Below the pieces are notes generated by a model. The model had not been told where the DNA came from. It saw only the letters and a list, made by a program, of their open reading frames with translations, and did no database searches. Below, in pieces: positions 1 to 5,905 of a stretch of 11,887 bases of DNA. Within the stretch, counting starts at the first letter, position 1, and the number at the start of each line of letters is the position of its first letter. The DNA lies in the NCBI GenBank assembly GCA_016278415.1, contig JADQBV010000141.1, positions 1 through 11,887 of the forward strand, written 5' to 3'. The DNA is from Halanaerobiales bacterium (GTDB lineage: Bacteria > Bacillota_F > Halanaerobiia > Halanaerobiales > DTU029). The translations under genes were made by a program, and so were the position numbers.

Positions 1-38
1 ATTGATGCTCCACCACCGCCATAACCGTAGTCTCCCAT
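1..38 (-). CDS. Start of a small Gly/Tyr-rich protein (partial, runs off window)
   Basis: Only the first 12 codons are present, read on the minus strand from an ATG at 36-38: MGDYGYGGGGAS. A good ribosome binding site (GAAAGGAG on the minus strand, about 50-57) lies at normal spacing upstream. The Gly/Tyr-rich start resembles that of tiny YjcZ-type sporulation proteins, and two coat-like genes are transcribed divergently next door. With so few residues the family assignment is only a suggestion. Confidence 0.5.
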   Translation of the reverse strand, partial: MGDYGYGGGGAS

Positions 39-250
39 AATATACAACTCCTTTCTATAAAATTTATATAATTACTAATTAATAGATTAGTGACTATTTG
101 TAATATTATATGAAGAAAATATAATTTTGTGTCCTTATTGTCAGTATATAGTCATAATAAAAATTATATAATCCTTAAGAAGATTAATGTATAAGATTGT
201 TATAAAAAAAGATAATAATATTAAGTCTAAAGAAGAAAGGAGATGTACTT

Positions 251-433
251 GTGCTATCACAGATGGATCTTTCTTTAATCAAAGATCATTTACATGACCA
301 TAAGGCAGGTATTAATAAACTTAACTATTATCTAGATCAGGTTCAGAACCCTAATCTACAACAGGTTTTGCAGCAGCAAATAAACACTATGGAAAATCAT
401 TATAATATTATGCTTAATTTATTAAATACGTGA
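251..433 (+). CDS. Small CotF-like helical protein (60 aa)
   Basis: A 60-residue, entirely helical-looking protein rich in His, Gln, Asn and Leu. The start is GTG at 251, preceded by AAAGGAG (237-243) at good spacing; no better start exists. The pattern of helix-forming residues with DHKAGINKLNYYLDQ and QQQINTMENHYNIM recalls one half of the ferritin-like CotF spore coat family, and the next gene, 22 bases downstream, is a longer member of the same type. The two are probably co-transcribed and may form a two-subunit coat component. No metal-ligand pattern is obvious. The assignment rests on composition and context. Confidence 0.7.
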   Translation: MLSQMDLSLIKDHLHDHKAGINKLNYYLDQVQNPNLQQVLQQQINTMENHYNIMLNLLNT

Positions 434-455
434 TATAGAATAGGAGGAGATTTAT

Positions 456-752
456 GTGAATCATGTAACAGAATATGATATGATTGTTGATGCCCTGGCA
501 ATGGCAAAATATACAGCTGTTTTAAACCTGGAATCTGCTTTAAATATGGACAATCCGCAGAGTAAACAGGTCCATTTACAGATGAGCCAGGATGATGCCA
601 GGATTGTTTTTAACTATCAACAACAATTAAAACAGTTGGGGTGGGATCAAGCAATAATGTCTAACCCCAGAGAAGTTAGTCAAGTAAGAGAACATTTTCA
701 AAATCCTCAATTCGCTGGTAGAATACCTGTACAACAACCCGAGTTTATCTAA
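456..752 (+). CDS. CotF-family spore coat-like protein (98 aa)
   Basis: The protein resembles the Coat_F family (ferritin-like helical bundle). It has an N-terminal helix (about 5-30) with MIVDALAMAKYTAVLNLESA, a second helix (about 35-62) with HLQMSQDDARIVFNYQQQLKQLGW, and a Pro/Gln-rich tail (about 68-98). The tail is typical of coat proteins. The start is GTG at 456: the ATG two bases earlier reads straight into a TGA, and AGGAGG at 443-448 is correctly placed for the GTG. It follows the 60-residue coat-like gene by 22 bases, so both probably form a sporulation operon ended by the hairpin at 845-869. In the family, members bind the spore surface; function here is inferred from similarity. 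Confidence 0.75.
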   Translation: MNHVTEYDMIVDALAMAKYTAVLNLESALNMDNPQSKQVHLQMSQDDARIVFNYQQQLKQLGWDQAIMSNPREVSQVREHFQNPQFAGRIPVQQPEFI

Positions 753-844
753 TTTAGATATATATAAATTTTCCAAATTACCATACCTTAATAGTCTATT
801 TCTAGATTTAAGTATGCCAGCAGAAAATGGAGGAATTAATATAT

Positions 845-869
845 AGCCAGGGAAAATTCCCTGGCTTTT
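845..869 (+). terminator. Intrinsic terminator between convergent genes
   Basis: GCCAGGGAA (846-854) pairs with TTCCCTGGC (857-865), giving a GC-rich stem with a tiny loop, followed by TTTT on the plus strand. It lies between the coat-like gene ending at 752 and the convergent ferritin-like gene ending at 890. It can end plus-strand transcription; minus-strand use is possible, but the tail there is AT-mixed rather than a T run. Confidence 0.8.
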
Positions 870-889
870 AACAATTTTTAGGTTAAAGT

Positions 890-1204
890 TTACATTCCGG
901 GTCTCCGGCGTTCATCCATCTCTTTCATCATTTCTTTTCTCTGCTCAGGATCTAGATCCATAATCAGGTGCATTAATTCTGCTACATGATGACGTTCATC
1001 GTTAGCAATTTCCTGAAATAAAATACTTGCCTTAGTATTTGTGGTTATTCGAGCGTGACGCTCATACTGATTTATAGCCTCAAGTTCACCTATTAAGTTT
1101 ATTCTTAATAATTCCAGTGTTGTTAAATCATTATTATCTATATTAGGTCTATTTGGACCAGGATAATTCCTGTCACGAAAACTTTCTTTATTAAGATCAG
1201 ACAT
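890..1204 (-). CDS. Small ferritin-like protein, EncFtn/rubrerythrin type (104 aa)
   Basis: A half-ferritin: two helices (about 27-55 and 57-83) with carboxylate/His ligands. The first helix has GELEAINQYERHA and the second has ANDERHHVAEL. E40, Y47, E70 and H73 reproduce the relative spacing I recall for the Rhodospirillum rubrum encapsulated ferritin di-iron site (E32, Y39, E62, H65), which forms by dimerisation. The length, near 100 residues, also fits that family. The Asn/Pro-rich N-terminus (about 13-26) and the tail DERRRPGM look disordered; no clear encapsulin cargo peptide is seen and no encapsulin gene is in the window. The start is ATG at 1202-1204 with AAAGGAG upstream on the minus strand. 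Likely an iron-binding or ferroxidase protein; a generic rubrerythrin-like role is the alternative. Confidence 0.8.
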   Translation of the reverse strand: MSDLNKESFRDRNYPGPNRPNIDNNDLTTLELLRINLIGELEAINQYERHARITTNTKASILFQEIANDERHHVAELMHLIMDLDPEQRKEMMKEMDERRRPGM

Positions 1205-1259
1205 AAATTTTTTCTCCTTTCTTCGTACTATATTATTTTATGAGTAAAATAACATAAAA

Positions 1260-1287
1260 GTGACTTCATTTGTTTGGAGAGTATAAT
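1260..1287 (+). promoter_or_regulatory. Candidate sigma-A promoter for the 1352-1943 genes
   Basis: GTGACT (1260-1265), 16 bases, then a perfect TATAAT (1282-1287). A second TATAAT (1316-1321) lies closer to the gene but lacks a convincing -35. The site sits in the divergent gap between the minus-strand ferritin-like gene and the plus-strand miniprotein gene. Confidence 0.4.
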
Positions 1288-1351
1288 CTACTGTATGATT
1301 AAATAGGATTTGGGATATAATATCATGATATATGTGAAGGAGTGAATCATT

Positions 1352-1441
1352 ATGAGTGGTAGTCTAATTTTTAATATTATAGGGGGGATTGTTTTATTAA
1401 TTGCAATCTATTTGATAATCAGGTCAAGGAAGTTGCGTTAA
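1352..1441 (+). CDS. 29-residue single-pass membrane miniprotein
   Basis: ATG at 1352 is preceded by GAAGGAGTG (1336-1344) at good spacing and opens a 29-codon frame ending in TAA at 1439-1441. The product begins MSGSLIFNIIGG, continues as one hydrophobic helix (about 5-23) and ends in the basic cluster RSRKLR, so it would insert with a positively charged cytoplasmic tail. The strong ribosome binding site, clean membrane-helix design and position 46 bases ahead of another membrane-protein gene argue that it is real. No family is recognised; it could be a small partner of the following protein. Confidence 0.6.
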   Translation: MSGSLIFNIIGGIVLLIAIYLIIRSRKLR

Positions 1442-1487
1442 TAGTATTTTGGAACAGATAATAAAATCGAGCAAGGAGAGGGTTTTA

Positions 1488-1943
1488 ATGCGTGATACAA
1501 TGACTATTGGTACAATCGGAGGATTGATAGGCACCCTTTTTATGCATCTGACGAATCTCGTGTTACAGTCTTTAGGTATGCTAAAAATTACAACCTTACA
1601 GATTGCATCGGCTTTGTTTATGGATTGGGATCAGGTGAATACTACCTATGGCTTTATAATAGGTGCTATTAATCACTTTTTTATTGGTGCAATTGCCGGG
1701 GTAATAATAGCTATGGTTCTCAAATATTTTGGCAAAGATTATTACCTACTTAAAGGATTAGGCGTTCTGGGAGTTATGTACTTAGTTGCTATGGGATTTA
1801 TCTTACCACTTAATGATATTGCAACACAAATTAGAAGTGATACAGGTAGTCTACTAGGTCATATTATTTCCTATACTATTTCAGGAATAATTACTACTAT
1901 AATTATTTATAGATATAGTGAGTTTAAAGAAACTGTAAAGTAA
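1488..1943 (+). CDS. Four-helix integral membrane protein, function unknown (151 aa)
   Basis: About four membrane helices can be seen, near residues 5-28, 55-79, 88-107 and 119-141, with short loops and a basic C-terminus (YRYSEFKETVK). Polar residues inside or next to helices (H20, N60-H63, N109-D110, H125) could be functional. The start chosen is ATG 1488, with AAGGAG at 1473-1478; a longer reading from TTG 1449 has no ribosome binding site. It lies directly after the 29-residue membrane miniprotein, and the two are probably co-transcribed. The antiporter downstream is separated by about 150 bases containing promoter-like sequence, so it may be independent. The overall look resembles firmicute YqhR/DUF-type small membrane proteins, but I cannot assign a family. 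Confidence 0.7.
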   Translation: MRDTMTIGTIGGLIGTLFMHLTNLVLQSLGMLKITTLQIASALFMDWDQVNTTYGFIIGAINHFFIGAIAGVIIAMVLKYFGKDYYLLKGLGVLGVMYLVAMGFILPLNDIATQIRSDTGSLLGHIISYTISGIITTIIIYRYSEFKETVK

Positions 1944-2091
1944 ATTTGAATAGCTTTTAATGTTGACATATAATATTGTTAATAAAAATATGTTGTAATT
2001 CATAGTTGCGTGAAAAAGTAGTATTATATAAATAACTTATTAGAAAATAAAATGATGATAAGGTGTTTAGCAAAGATAAGGAGTGATAATT

Positions 2092-3573
2092 ATGCCAGAA
2101 GAAATAGTAGCAATTTTACCCCCTTTAATTGCTATCATATTAGCCTGGGCCACAAAACAGATAATACCTGCTTTATTGACAGGACTACTGGTCGGATCAT
2201 TTATAATGGAACCTGGATTAATAACAGGTATAGCAAAGATGGTCGAGTATGTAGAGGCTACTTTTTTAAATCAGGGAAATCTGGATGTCCTTTTGTTTCT
2301 CTATGTTTTTAGTGGTTTTGTAGGTCTATTAAAAATGTCAGGTGGTATTAAAGGATTTGCCCGTTGGATTGGTAAAATCACTGAGACTAAAAAAGGCACT
2401 TTACTAGCACTCTGGGCAACAGAGTTAGTAACCTTTCTTGACTGTGCCTATCGCGTAGTTGCTACAGGTATGATCTTTAGACCCCTTGCAGATAAAAGGG
2501 GAATATCAAGGGAACGACTTGCCTTTATGCTAAATAACTCGGCAAGTCCGGTAGTTGCACTTGTTCCAATTGCTACAACCTTTGTCGGCTTTATGGTTGG
2601 AACTGTAGCAACAGGATTAAATGTAGCAGGACTGGACAGTTCACCATATATAACCTTTCTAAAAAGTATTCCCTTTAATTTTTTCAGTATTACTTCAATT
2701 ATTGTAGTAATGTCATCAATAGTTTTTAATTTTAATTTTAAAAAGATGCGTGAATTGGAAGGAGAAGAGACCGGGCAGAAAAGGAGAACTGCTGGTCATA
2801 TTAAACATAGGCCTGCTATGGATATGGAAATGGGGAATATGGATCAGATGGCTATGGGTATGAATAATAATCAAAATCCTGATACAAAGAAGAGGGAAGG
2901 ACGTATCTACAATCTTGTAATTCCTATACTATTGCTCTTACCATTGAGTTTGTATATGATGTGGTGGACAGGGCAGGATGAAGCTAACTCGTTTAGTAGT
3001 GCAATTATAAATGCCGAATCATCAAGGGCAATGTTCCTTGCTTTAGTAATTACAACTGCTGTAGCCGCTGTAATTTATCTATTTCAGGGTTTTTCTTTAG
3101 GGGAATTAACAGATAACTTCTTCAAACAGGCAAATAAGATAATTCATACAATTGCTATCCTGGCAGTAGCCTGGCCGATAGCAGATGTAACCAAAGATTT
3201 AGGCCTACCAAGATTAATTACGACAACTCTGGGGGATAATCTCCCCGGTGTTTATATACCTGTTATAATTTTTCTCGTAACCTCTTTAGTAGCATATTTT
3301 ATTGGTTCTTCATGGGGTACCTTTGCTCTTTTAATGCCGATTGCTATACCACTGGCAGCCATTACCGGTGGTTCAGTATTAATGGCTATTGGTGCTGTTT
3401 TCGCTGGTGGTACCTTTGGAGATGTTACATCACCTTTGTCAGGTATGACAGTAATGGCTGCTGGCGCAGCAGAGGCAGAACATATGGAATATGTAGAGGC
3501 ACAGATGCCCTATAATCTAACGGCTTTTGCATTAGCTGCAGTTTTATTTCTAATTATTCCTTTCTTAATGTGA
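2092..3573 (+). CDS. NhaC-family Na+/H+ antiporter with a Met-rich loop (493 aa)
   Basis: A polytopic membrane protein with the family hallmarks: FLDCAYRVVATGMIFRPLAD (116-134), LNNSASPVVALVPIATTF (147-164), SSWGTFALLMPIAIPL (406-421) and AGGTFGDVTSPLSGMTVM (438-455). These are the conserved NhaC-superfamily segments for ion exchange, in which Na+ leaves the cell in exchange for protons. The start is ATG 2092 with AAGGAG at 2078-2083; the GTG at 2083 overlaps that site and is rejected. Two transporter halves are joined by a hydrophilic segment (about 215-270) containing seven Met in 15 residues (243-257, PAMDMEMGNMDQMAMGM), which is unusual for this family and echoes the Met clusters downstream. 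The gene ends before a strong terminator. The substrate could instead be an organic ion, as some NhaC relatives carry metabolites. Confidence 0.85.
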   Translation: MPEEIVAILPPLIAIILAWATKQIIPALLTGLLVGSFIMEPGLITGIAKMVEYVEATFLNQGNLDVLLFLYVFSGFVGLLKMSGGIKGFARWIGKITETKKGTLLALWATELVTFLDCAYRVVATGMIFRPLADKRGISRERLAFMLNNSASPVVALVPIATTFVGFMVGTVATGLNVAGLDSSPYITFLKSIPFNFFSITSIIVVMSSIVFNFNFKKMRELEGEETGQKRRTAGHIKHRPAMDMEMGNMDQMAMGMNNNQNPDTKKREGRIYNLVIPILLLLPLSLYMMWWTGQDEANSFSSAIINAESSRAMFLALVITTAVAAVIYLFQGFSLGELTDNFFKQANKIIHTIAILAVAWPIADVTKDLGLPRLITTTLGDNLPGVYIPVIIFLVTSLVAYFIGSSWGTFALLMPIAIPLAAITGGSVLMAIGAVFAGGTFGDVTSPLSGMTVMAAGAAEAEHMEYVEAQMPYNLTAFALAAVLFLIIPFLM

Positions 3574-3726
3574 TTCAAACTAGGTAAAATTAATTATCAT
3601 TCAATGGATTAAACAATGGTGTTACTGCGGGGAGAATGATTACAAGAATAATCTATAGGGAATAGTGTTCAAATATTTATATTAGTTTACAAAAGGTATA
3701 AGATTTAGTCTAATATATGCCTATGT

Positions 3727-3762
3727 GTATAAAAACCAGGACTGCAGTCCTGGTTTTTATAC
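3727..3762 (+). terminator. Strong palindromic terminator after the antiporter gene
   Basis: A perfect 36-base inverted repeat with 18-base arms: GTATAAAAACCAGGACTG is followed directly by its exact complement. The GC-rich core (CCAGGACTGCAGTCCTGG) is flanked by an A run on the left and TTTTT on the right, so it can end transcription in both directions. The 150 bases between the antiporter stop and this hairpin hold no recognisable gene. Confidence 0.85.
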
Positions 3763-3806
3763 TATCTAATGATTAAGTTGATTAAAGAAATATTTTTACA
3801 AAAATG

Positions 3807-3836
3807 TTGACAAGTATTAAAGATATAGGATAAAAT
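3807..3836 (+). promoter_or_regulatory. Sigma-A-type promoter for the LysM-M23 gene
   Basis: A perfect TTGACA (3807-3812) is followed after 18 bases by TAAAAT (3831-3836). The transcript would have a leader of about 55-60 bases before the ATG at 3901. It follows immediately after the strong terminator, so this gene appears to be an independent unit. Confidence 0.6.
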
Positions 3837-3900
3837 AAAGACAATAACCTAATAGGGGTATGGGGTGTACAATATTAACATATGTTAAAGGAGTTGTAGT

Positions 3901-4803
3901 ATGAAAAAGCAGATCATAATCGTTTTCTTAATTATAATTAGTATACTAAGTAATGTAGGTTATACTGAATCGTCGCTAGATATTGTAGACGAAGTATCGT
4001 TAAACATTCAAGAACATAGTCATATTTTAAACAGTCATTCATTTGAATTAATAGATGAAAATAGACTTACGATACTTTCTTTAAAATCAATGCCTATTAC
4101 AGATATGTTAAAAGTTCATACTGTCAAAGAAGGTGAGAATCTCTGGAATATTGCTAATAAGCATGATATAGATATAGATACCTTAATAGGTGCTAATGAC
4201 TTCAATAATATAAATACAATTCGTCCTGGAGATAAAATTAATATATTACCTATGAAAGGTATTCTTTATAAAATTAGTCCAGGTGAAAATTTAAGTATTA
4301 TTAGCCAGAAATATAATCTGAAGATAGAGATTATTAAAGTACTAAATGATATAAAAGACCCTGATAAAATTTTCCCGGCTAGAGTACTCTTTCTTCCAGG
4401 TGTAAAGCCTGAGTTCGGATTTCAGGATAGAATTGAGAAGAAGTTTATCAGACCAGTAGTGGGTAGAATCTCATCACCTTTTGGCAAAAGATGGGGCAAG
4501 ATGCATGAAGGAATAGATTTTGCTGTTCCTAGCGGAACCAGAGTAGAAGCGGGGGCATCTGGCATAGTTACTTATAGTGGGTGGGCCAGAGGCTATGGTC
4601 AAACTGTTATCATAGAGCATCAGAAGGGTTTTCATACTCTTTATGCACACATTTCAAAATTATTAGTAAAAAAGGGGCAGAGGGTAAGTCAGGGTGAATT
4701 AATTGCCTTATCTGGAAACACAGGTACTACCACTGGTCCTAACTTACATTTTGAGGTACATGTAAATAGTCGCCCAGTAGACCCCATTAAGTATCTGAGG
4801 TAG
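3901..4803 (+). CDS. Secreted LysM-LysM-M23 peptidoglycan peptidase-like protein (300 aa)
   Basis: Layout: an N-terminal signal or anchor helix (about 4-19), a spacer, two LysM peptidoglycan-binding domains (about 72-116, with VHTVKEGENLWNIANKHDI; and 122-166, more diverged), then an M23/LytM endopeptidase domain (about 183-300). The domain shows HEGID (zinc ligands H202 and D206), YAHIS (H250) and NLHFE (zinc ligand H283). The first His of the usual HLH motif is Asn281, which may weaken or remove catalysis; the zinc ligands remain. The start ATG has AAAGGAG 9 bases upstream. Such proteins cleave or regulate cleavage of cell-wall cross-links during growth, division or sporulation. It has its own promoter, so it is probably not part of the neighbouring two-component system. 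Confidence 0.88.
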   Translation: MKKQIIIVFLIIISILSNVGYTESSLDIVDEVSLNIQEHSHILNSHSFELIDENRLTILSLKSMPITDMLKVHTVKEGENLWNIANKHDIDIDTLIGANDFNNINTIRPGDKINILPMKGILYKISPGENLSIISQKYNLKIEIIKVLNDIKDPDKIFPARVLFLPGVKPEFGFQDRIEKKFIRPVVGRISSPFGKRWGKMHEGIDFAVPSGTRVEAGASGIVTYSGWARGYGQTVIIEHQKGFHTLYAHISKLLVKKGQRVSQGELIALSGNTGTTTGPNLHFEVHVNSRPVDPIKYLR

Positions 4804-4934
4804 AAATTACTATTTTACATTAAGTATAATGGTTTAATTTATATTTTACAGGTGATAAATTAATTTCTCAAACTAAATAGTTGTGTAACACTATAAAACT
4901 AACTAACTAGAAAAATATGTCTATCAGATACAAA

Positions 4935-4966
4935 TTCATAATTCCTTCACATTTTACTGTTACTCT
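4935..4966 (+). promoter_or_regulatory. Copy A of a repeated response-regulator site with -10 element
   Basis: Two TTCA half-sites (4935-4938 and 4946-4949) sit exactly 11 bases apart in TTCATAATTCCTTCACA, followed by a weak -10-like TACTCT (4961-4966). The stretch 4929-4986 matches 8536-8593 at 49 of 58 positions. The 11-base periodicity is that of PhoB/OmpR-class DNA binding, with the repeats taking the place of a -35 box. It lies upstream of the response-regulator gene, so autoregulation is likely, unless the hairpin at 5035-5054 ends this transcript first. Confidence 0.65.
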
Positions 4967-4971
4967 AAAAC

Positions 4972-5062
4972 TACTCGAAAAGGGTACAAGTTAATTTCAT
5001 AGCTTGAAAAGATACTGTTATTTTTATAATTGGTCCTGAGATTACAATCTCAGGTCTTTATT
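4972..5062 (+). ncRNA. Possible short terminated transcript (leader or small RNA)
   Basis: If copy A is a promoter, transcription would begin near 4972 and meet the terminator-like hairpin at 5035-5054, giving an RNA of about 85-90 bases without a credible start codon and ribosome binding site. The first 15 bases (4972-4986, TACTCGAAAAGGGTA) can fold into a five-pair stem with a GAAAA loop, as does the equivalent position of copy B. This could be a regulatory RNA or an attenuated leader of the two-component genes. The inference rests on promoter and terminator placement only. Confidence 0.3.
5035..5058 (+). terminator. Terminator-like hairpin upstream of the response-regulator gene
   Basis: CCTGAGATT (5035-5043) pairs with AATCTCAGG (5046-5054), an 8-9 base-pair stem, followed by TCTTTATTT. 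It is 230 bases past the M23 stop codon and 160 bases before the response-regulator gene, so it ends either M23 read-through or a short transcript from copy A. Confidence 0.6.
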
Positions 5063-5080
5063 TATATGGTGAGATTTTTA

Positions 5081-5109
5081 TTGAACAAAGAGATTATTAA
5101 TACTATATT
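5081..5109 (+). promoter_or_regulatory. Candidate second promoter of the two-component operon
   Basis: TTGAAC (5081-5086), exactly 17 bases, TATATT (5104-5109). It lies after the terminator-like hairpin and about 100 bases ahead of the response-regulator start. It could provide basal expression of the two-component genes independent of copy A. Confidence 0.4.
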
Positions 5110-5212
5110 TAGTATATCTATTGAATTATAGGAATTGTTAAGATGGTTTTGTGGTATAACAATTACAGTTATTTTTTTGTGAATGAGGAAAGTGAAAGGG
5201 ATGATATTTTAT

Positions 5213-5905
5213 ATGGAAAAGAAAATATTAGTAGTAGATGATGAAAAGAAACTTTTAAAGGTTATAAAAGCATACCTTGAAAAAGAGGGATATATTGTCA
5301 AAACTGTTTCTGGTGGTAATCAGGCATTGGAAGTGGTGAAGGATTTCCAGCCTGATTTAATGGTACTGGATCTGATGTTGCCTGAAATAAGTGGAGAAGA
5401 GGTCTGCCAGAGGGTTAGACGTGAAAGTTCTCTACCGATATTAATGCTAACTGCAAAAGGTGGAGAGGATGATAAAGTTAAGGGGTTTTCATATGGTGCT
5501 GATGATTATTTAGTAAAACCCTTTAGTCTGTCCGAATTATTAGCAAGGATAAAGGCAATTTTACGTAGAAGTGACTATTCTGCTGCTAAAGCCGATGTTT
5601 TAATTTATCAGAATGGCAAGATCAGGGTATTTCCCGCAGAAATGAAGGTACTACTAGATCAGGAAGATGCTACTCTCACAAAAACTGAGTTTGATATTCT
5701 ATATGTTTTGTTAAAAAATCCTGGACAGGTATTTTCACGTGATAAATTGGCAGAAAAAGTTATGGGACTGGAATTTAAAGGGTTTGACAGAACTATAGAT
5801 GCCCATATAAAAAATATAAGGAAAAAGCTTCAACTTGATAAAAACCAATTTATTATAACGGTATATGGTGCTGGATATAAATTTGAAGGTGATAAGGATG
5901 AGTAG
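5213..5905 (+). CDS. OmpR/PhoB-family response regulator (230 aa)
   Basis: Receiver domain at about 3-117, with the acidic pair D9/D10, phosphoacceptor D53 in LMVLDLMLPEISG, T80 and K102 (VKPF), all intact. A winged-helix DNA-binding domain follows at about 130-226, with LTKTEFDILYVLLKNPGQVFSRDKL and the recognition helix FDRTIDAHIKNIRKKL, ending in the VYGAGYKFE wing. When phosphorylated by the adjacent kinase it should bind tandem 11-base repeats as a dimer. The start at 5213 is chosen because the receiver fold begins at once (MEKKILVVDDE); in-frame ATGs at 5201 and 5183 are possible, and ribosome binding sites do not decide between them. The gene overlaps the kinase gene by 8 bases. Its probable targets are the three TTCA-repeat sites in this window. 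Confidence 0.92.
   Translation: MEKKILVVDDEKKLLKVIKAYLEKEGYIVKTVSGGNQALEVVKDFQPDLMVLDLMLPEISGEEVCQRVRRESSLPILMLTAKGGEDDKVKGFSYGADDYLVKPFSLSELLARIKAILRRSDYSAAKADVLIYQNGKIRVFPAEMKVLLDQEDATLTKTEFDILYVLLKNPGQVFSRDKLAEKVMGLEFKGFDRTIDAHIKNIRKKLQLDKNQFIITVYGAGYKFEGDKDE

Noticed and set aside
1449..1487. Upstream TTG start for the four-helix membrane protein
   Set aside because: No ribosome binding site before the TTG, whereas AAGGAG sits 9 bases before ATG 1488, and the extra 13 residues are hydrophilic and unlike the rest.
1260..2010. TTCATTTG (near 1264) and AATTCATAG (near 1997) as further regulator sites
   Set aside because: Neither has a second TTCA 11 bases away, so the spacing that defines the three real copies is missing.
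2052..2312. Overlapping 86-codon plus-strand frame at the start of the antiporter gene
   Set aside because: It reads another frame of a clear NhaC-family gene, has a Cys/Arg-rich unlikely composition and no ribosome binding site.
3312..3515. 67-codon plus-strand frame inside the antiporter gene
   Set aside because: Trp/Tyr/Cys-rich translation of an alternate frame across the conserved SSWGTF and TFGDVTSP segments.
3841..3880. GGGGTATGGGGTGTAC before the M23 gene as another copy of the TACCC/GGGTA dyad
   Set aside because: It is not an inverted repeat and no TTCA direct repeats precede it; an ordinary TTGACA promoter explains the region.
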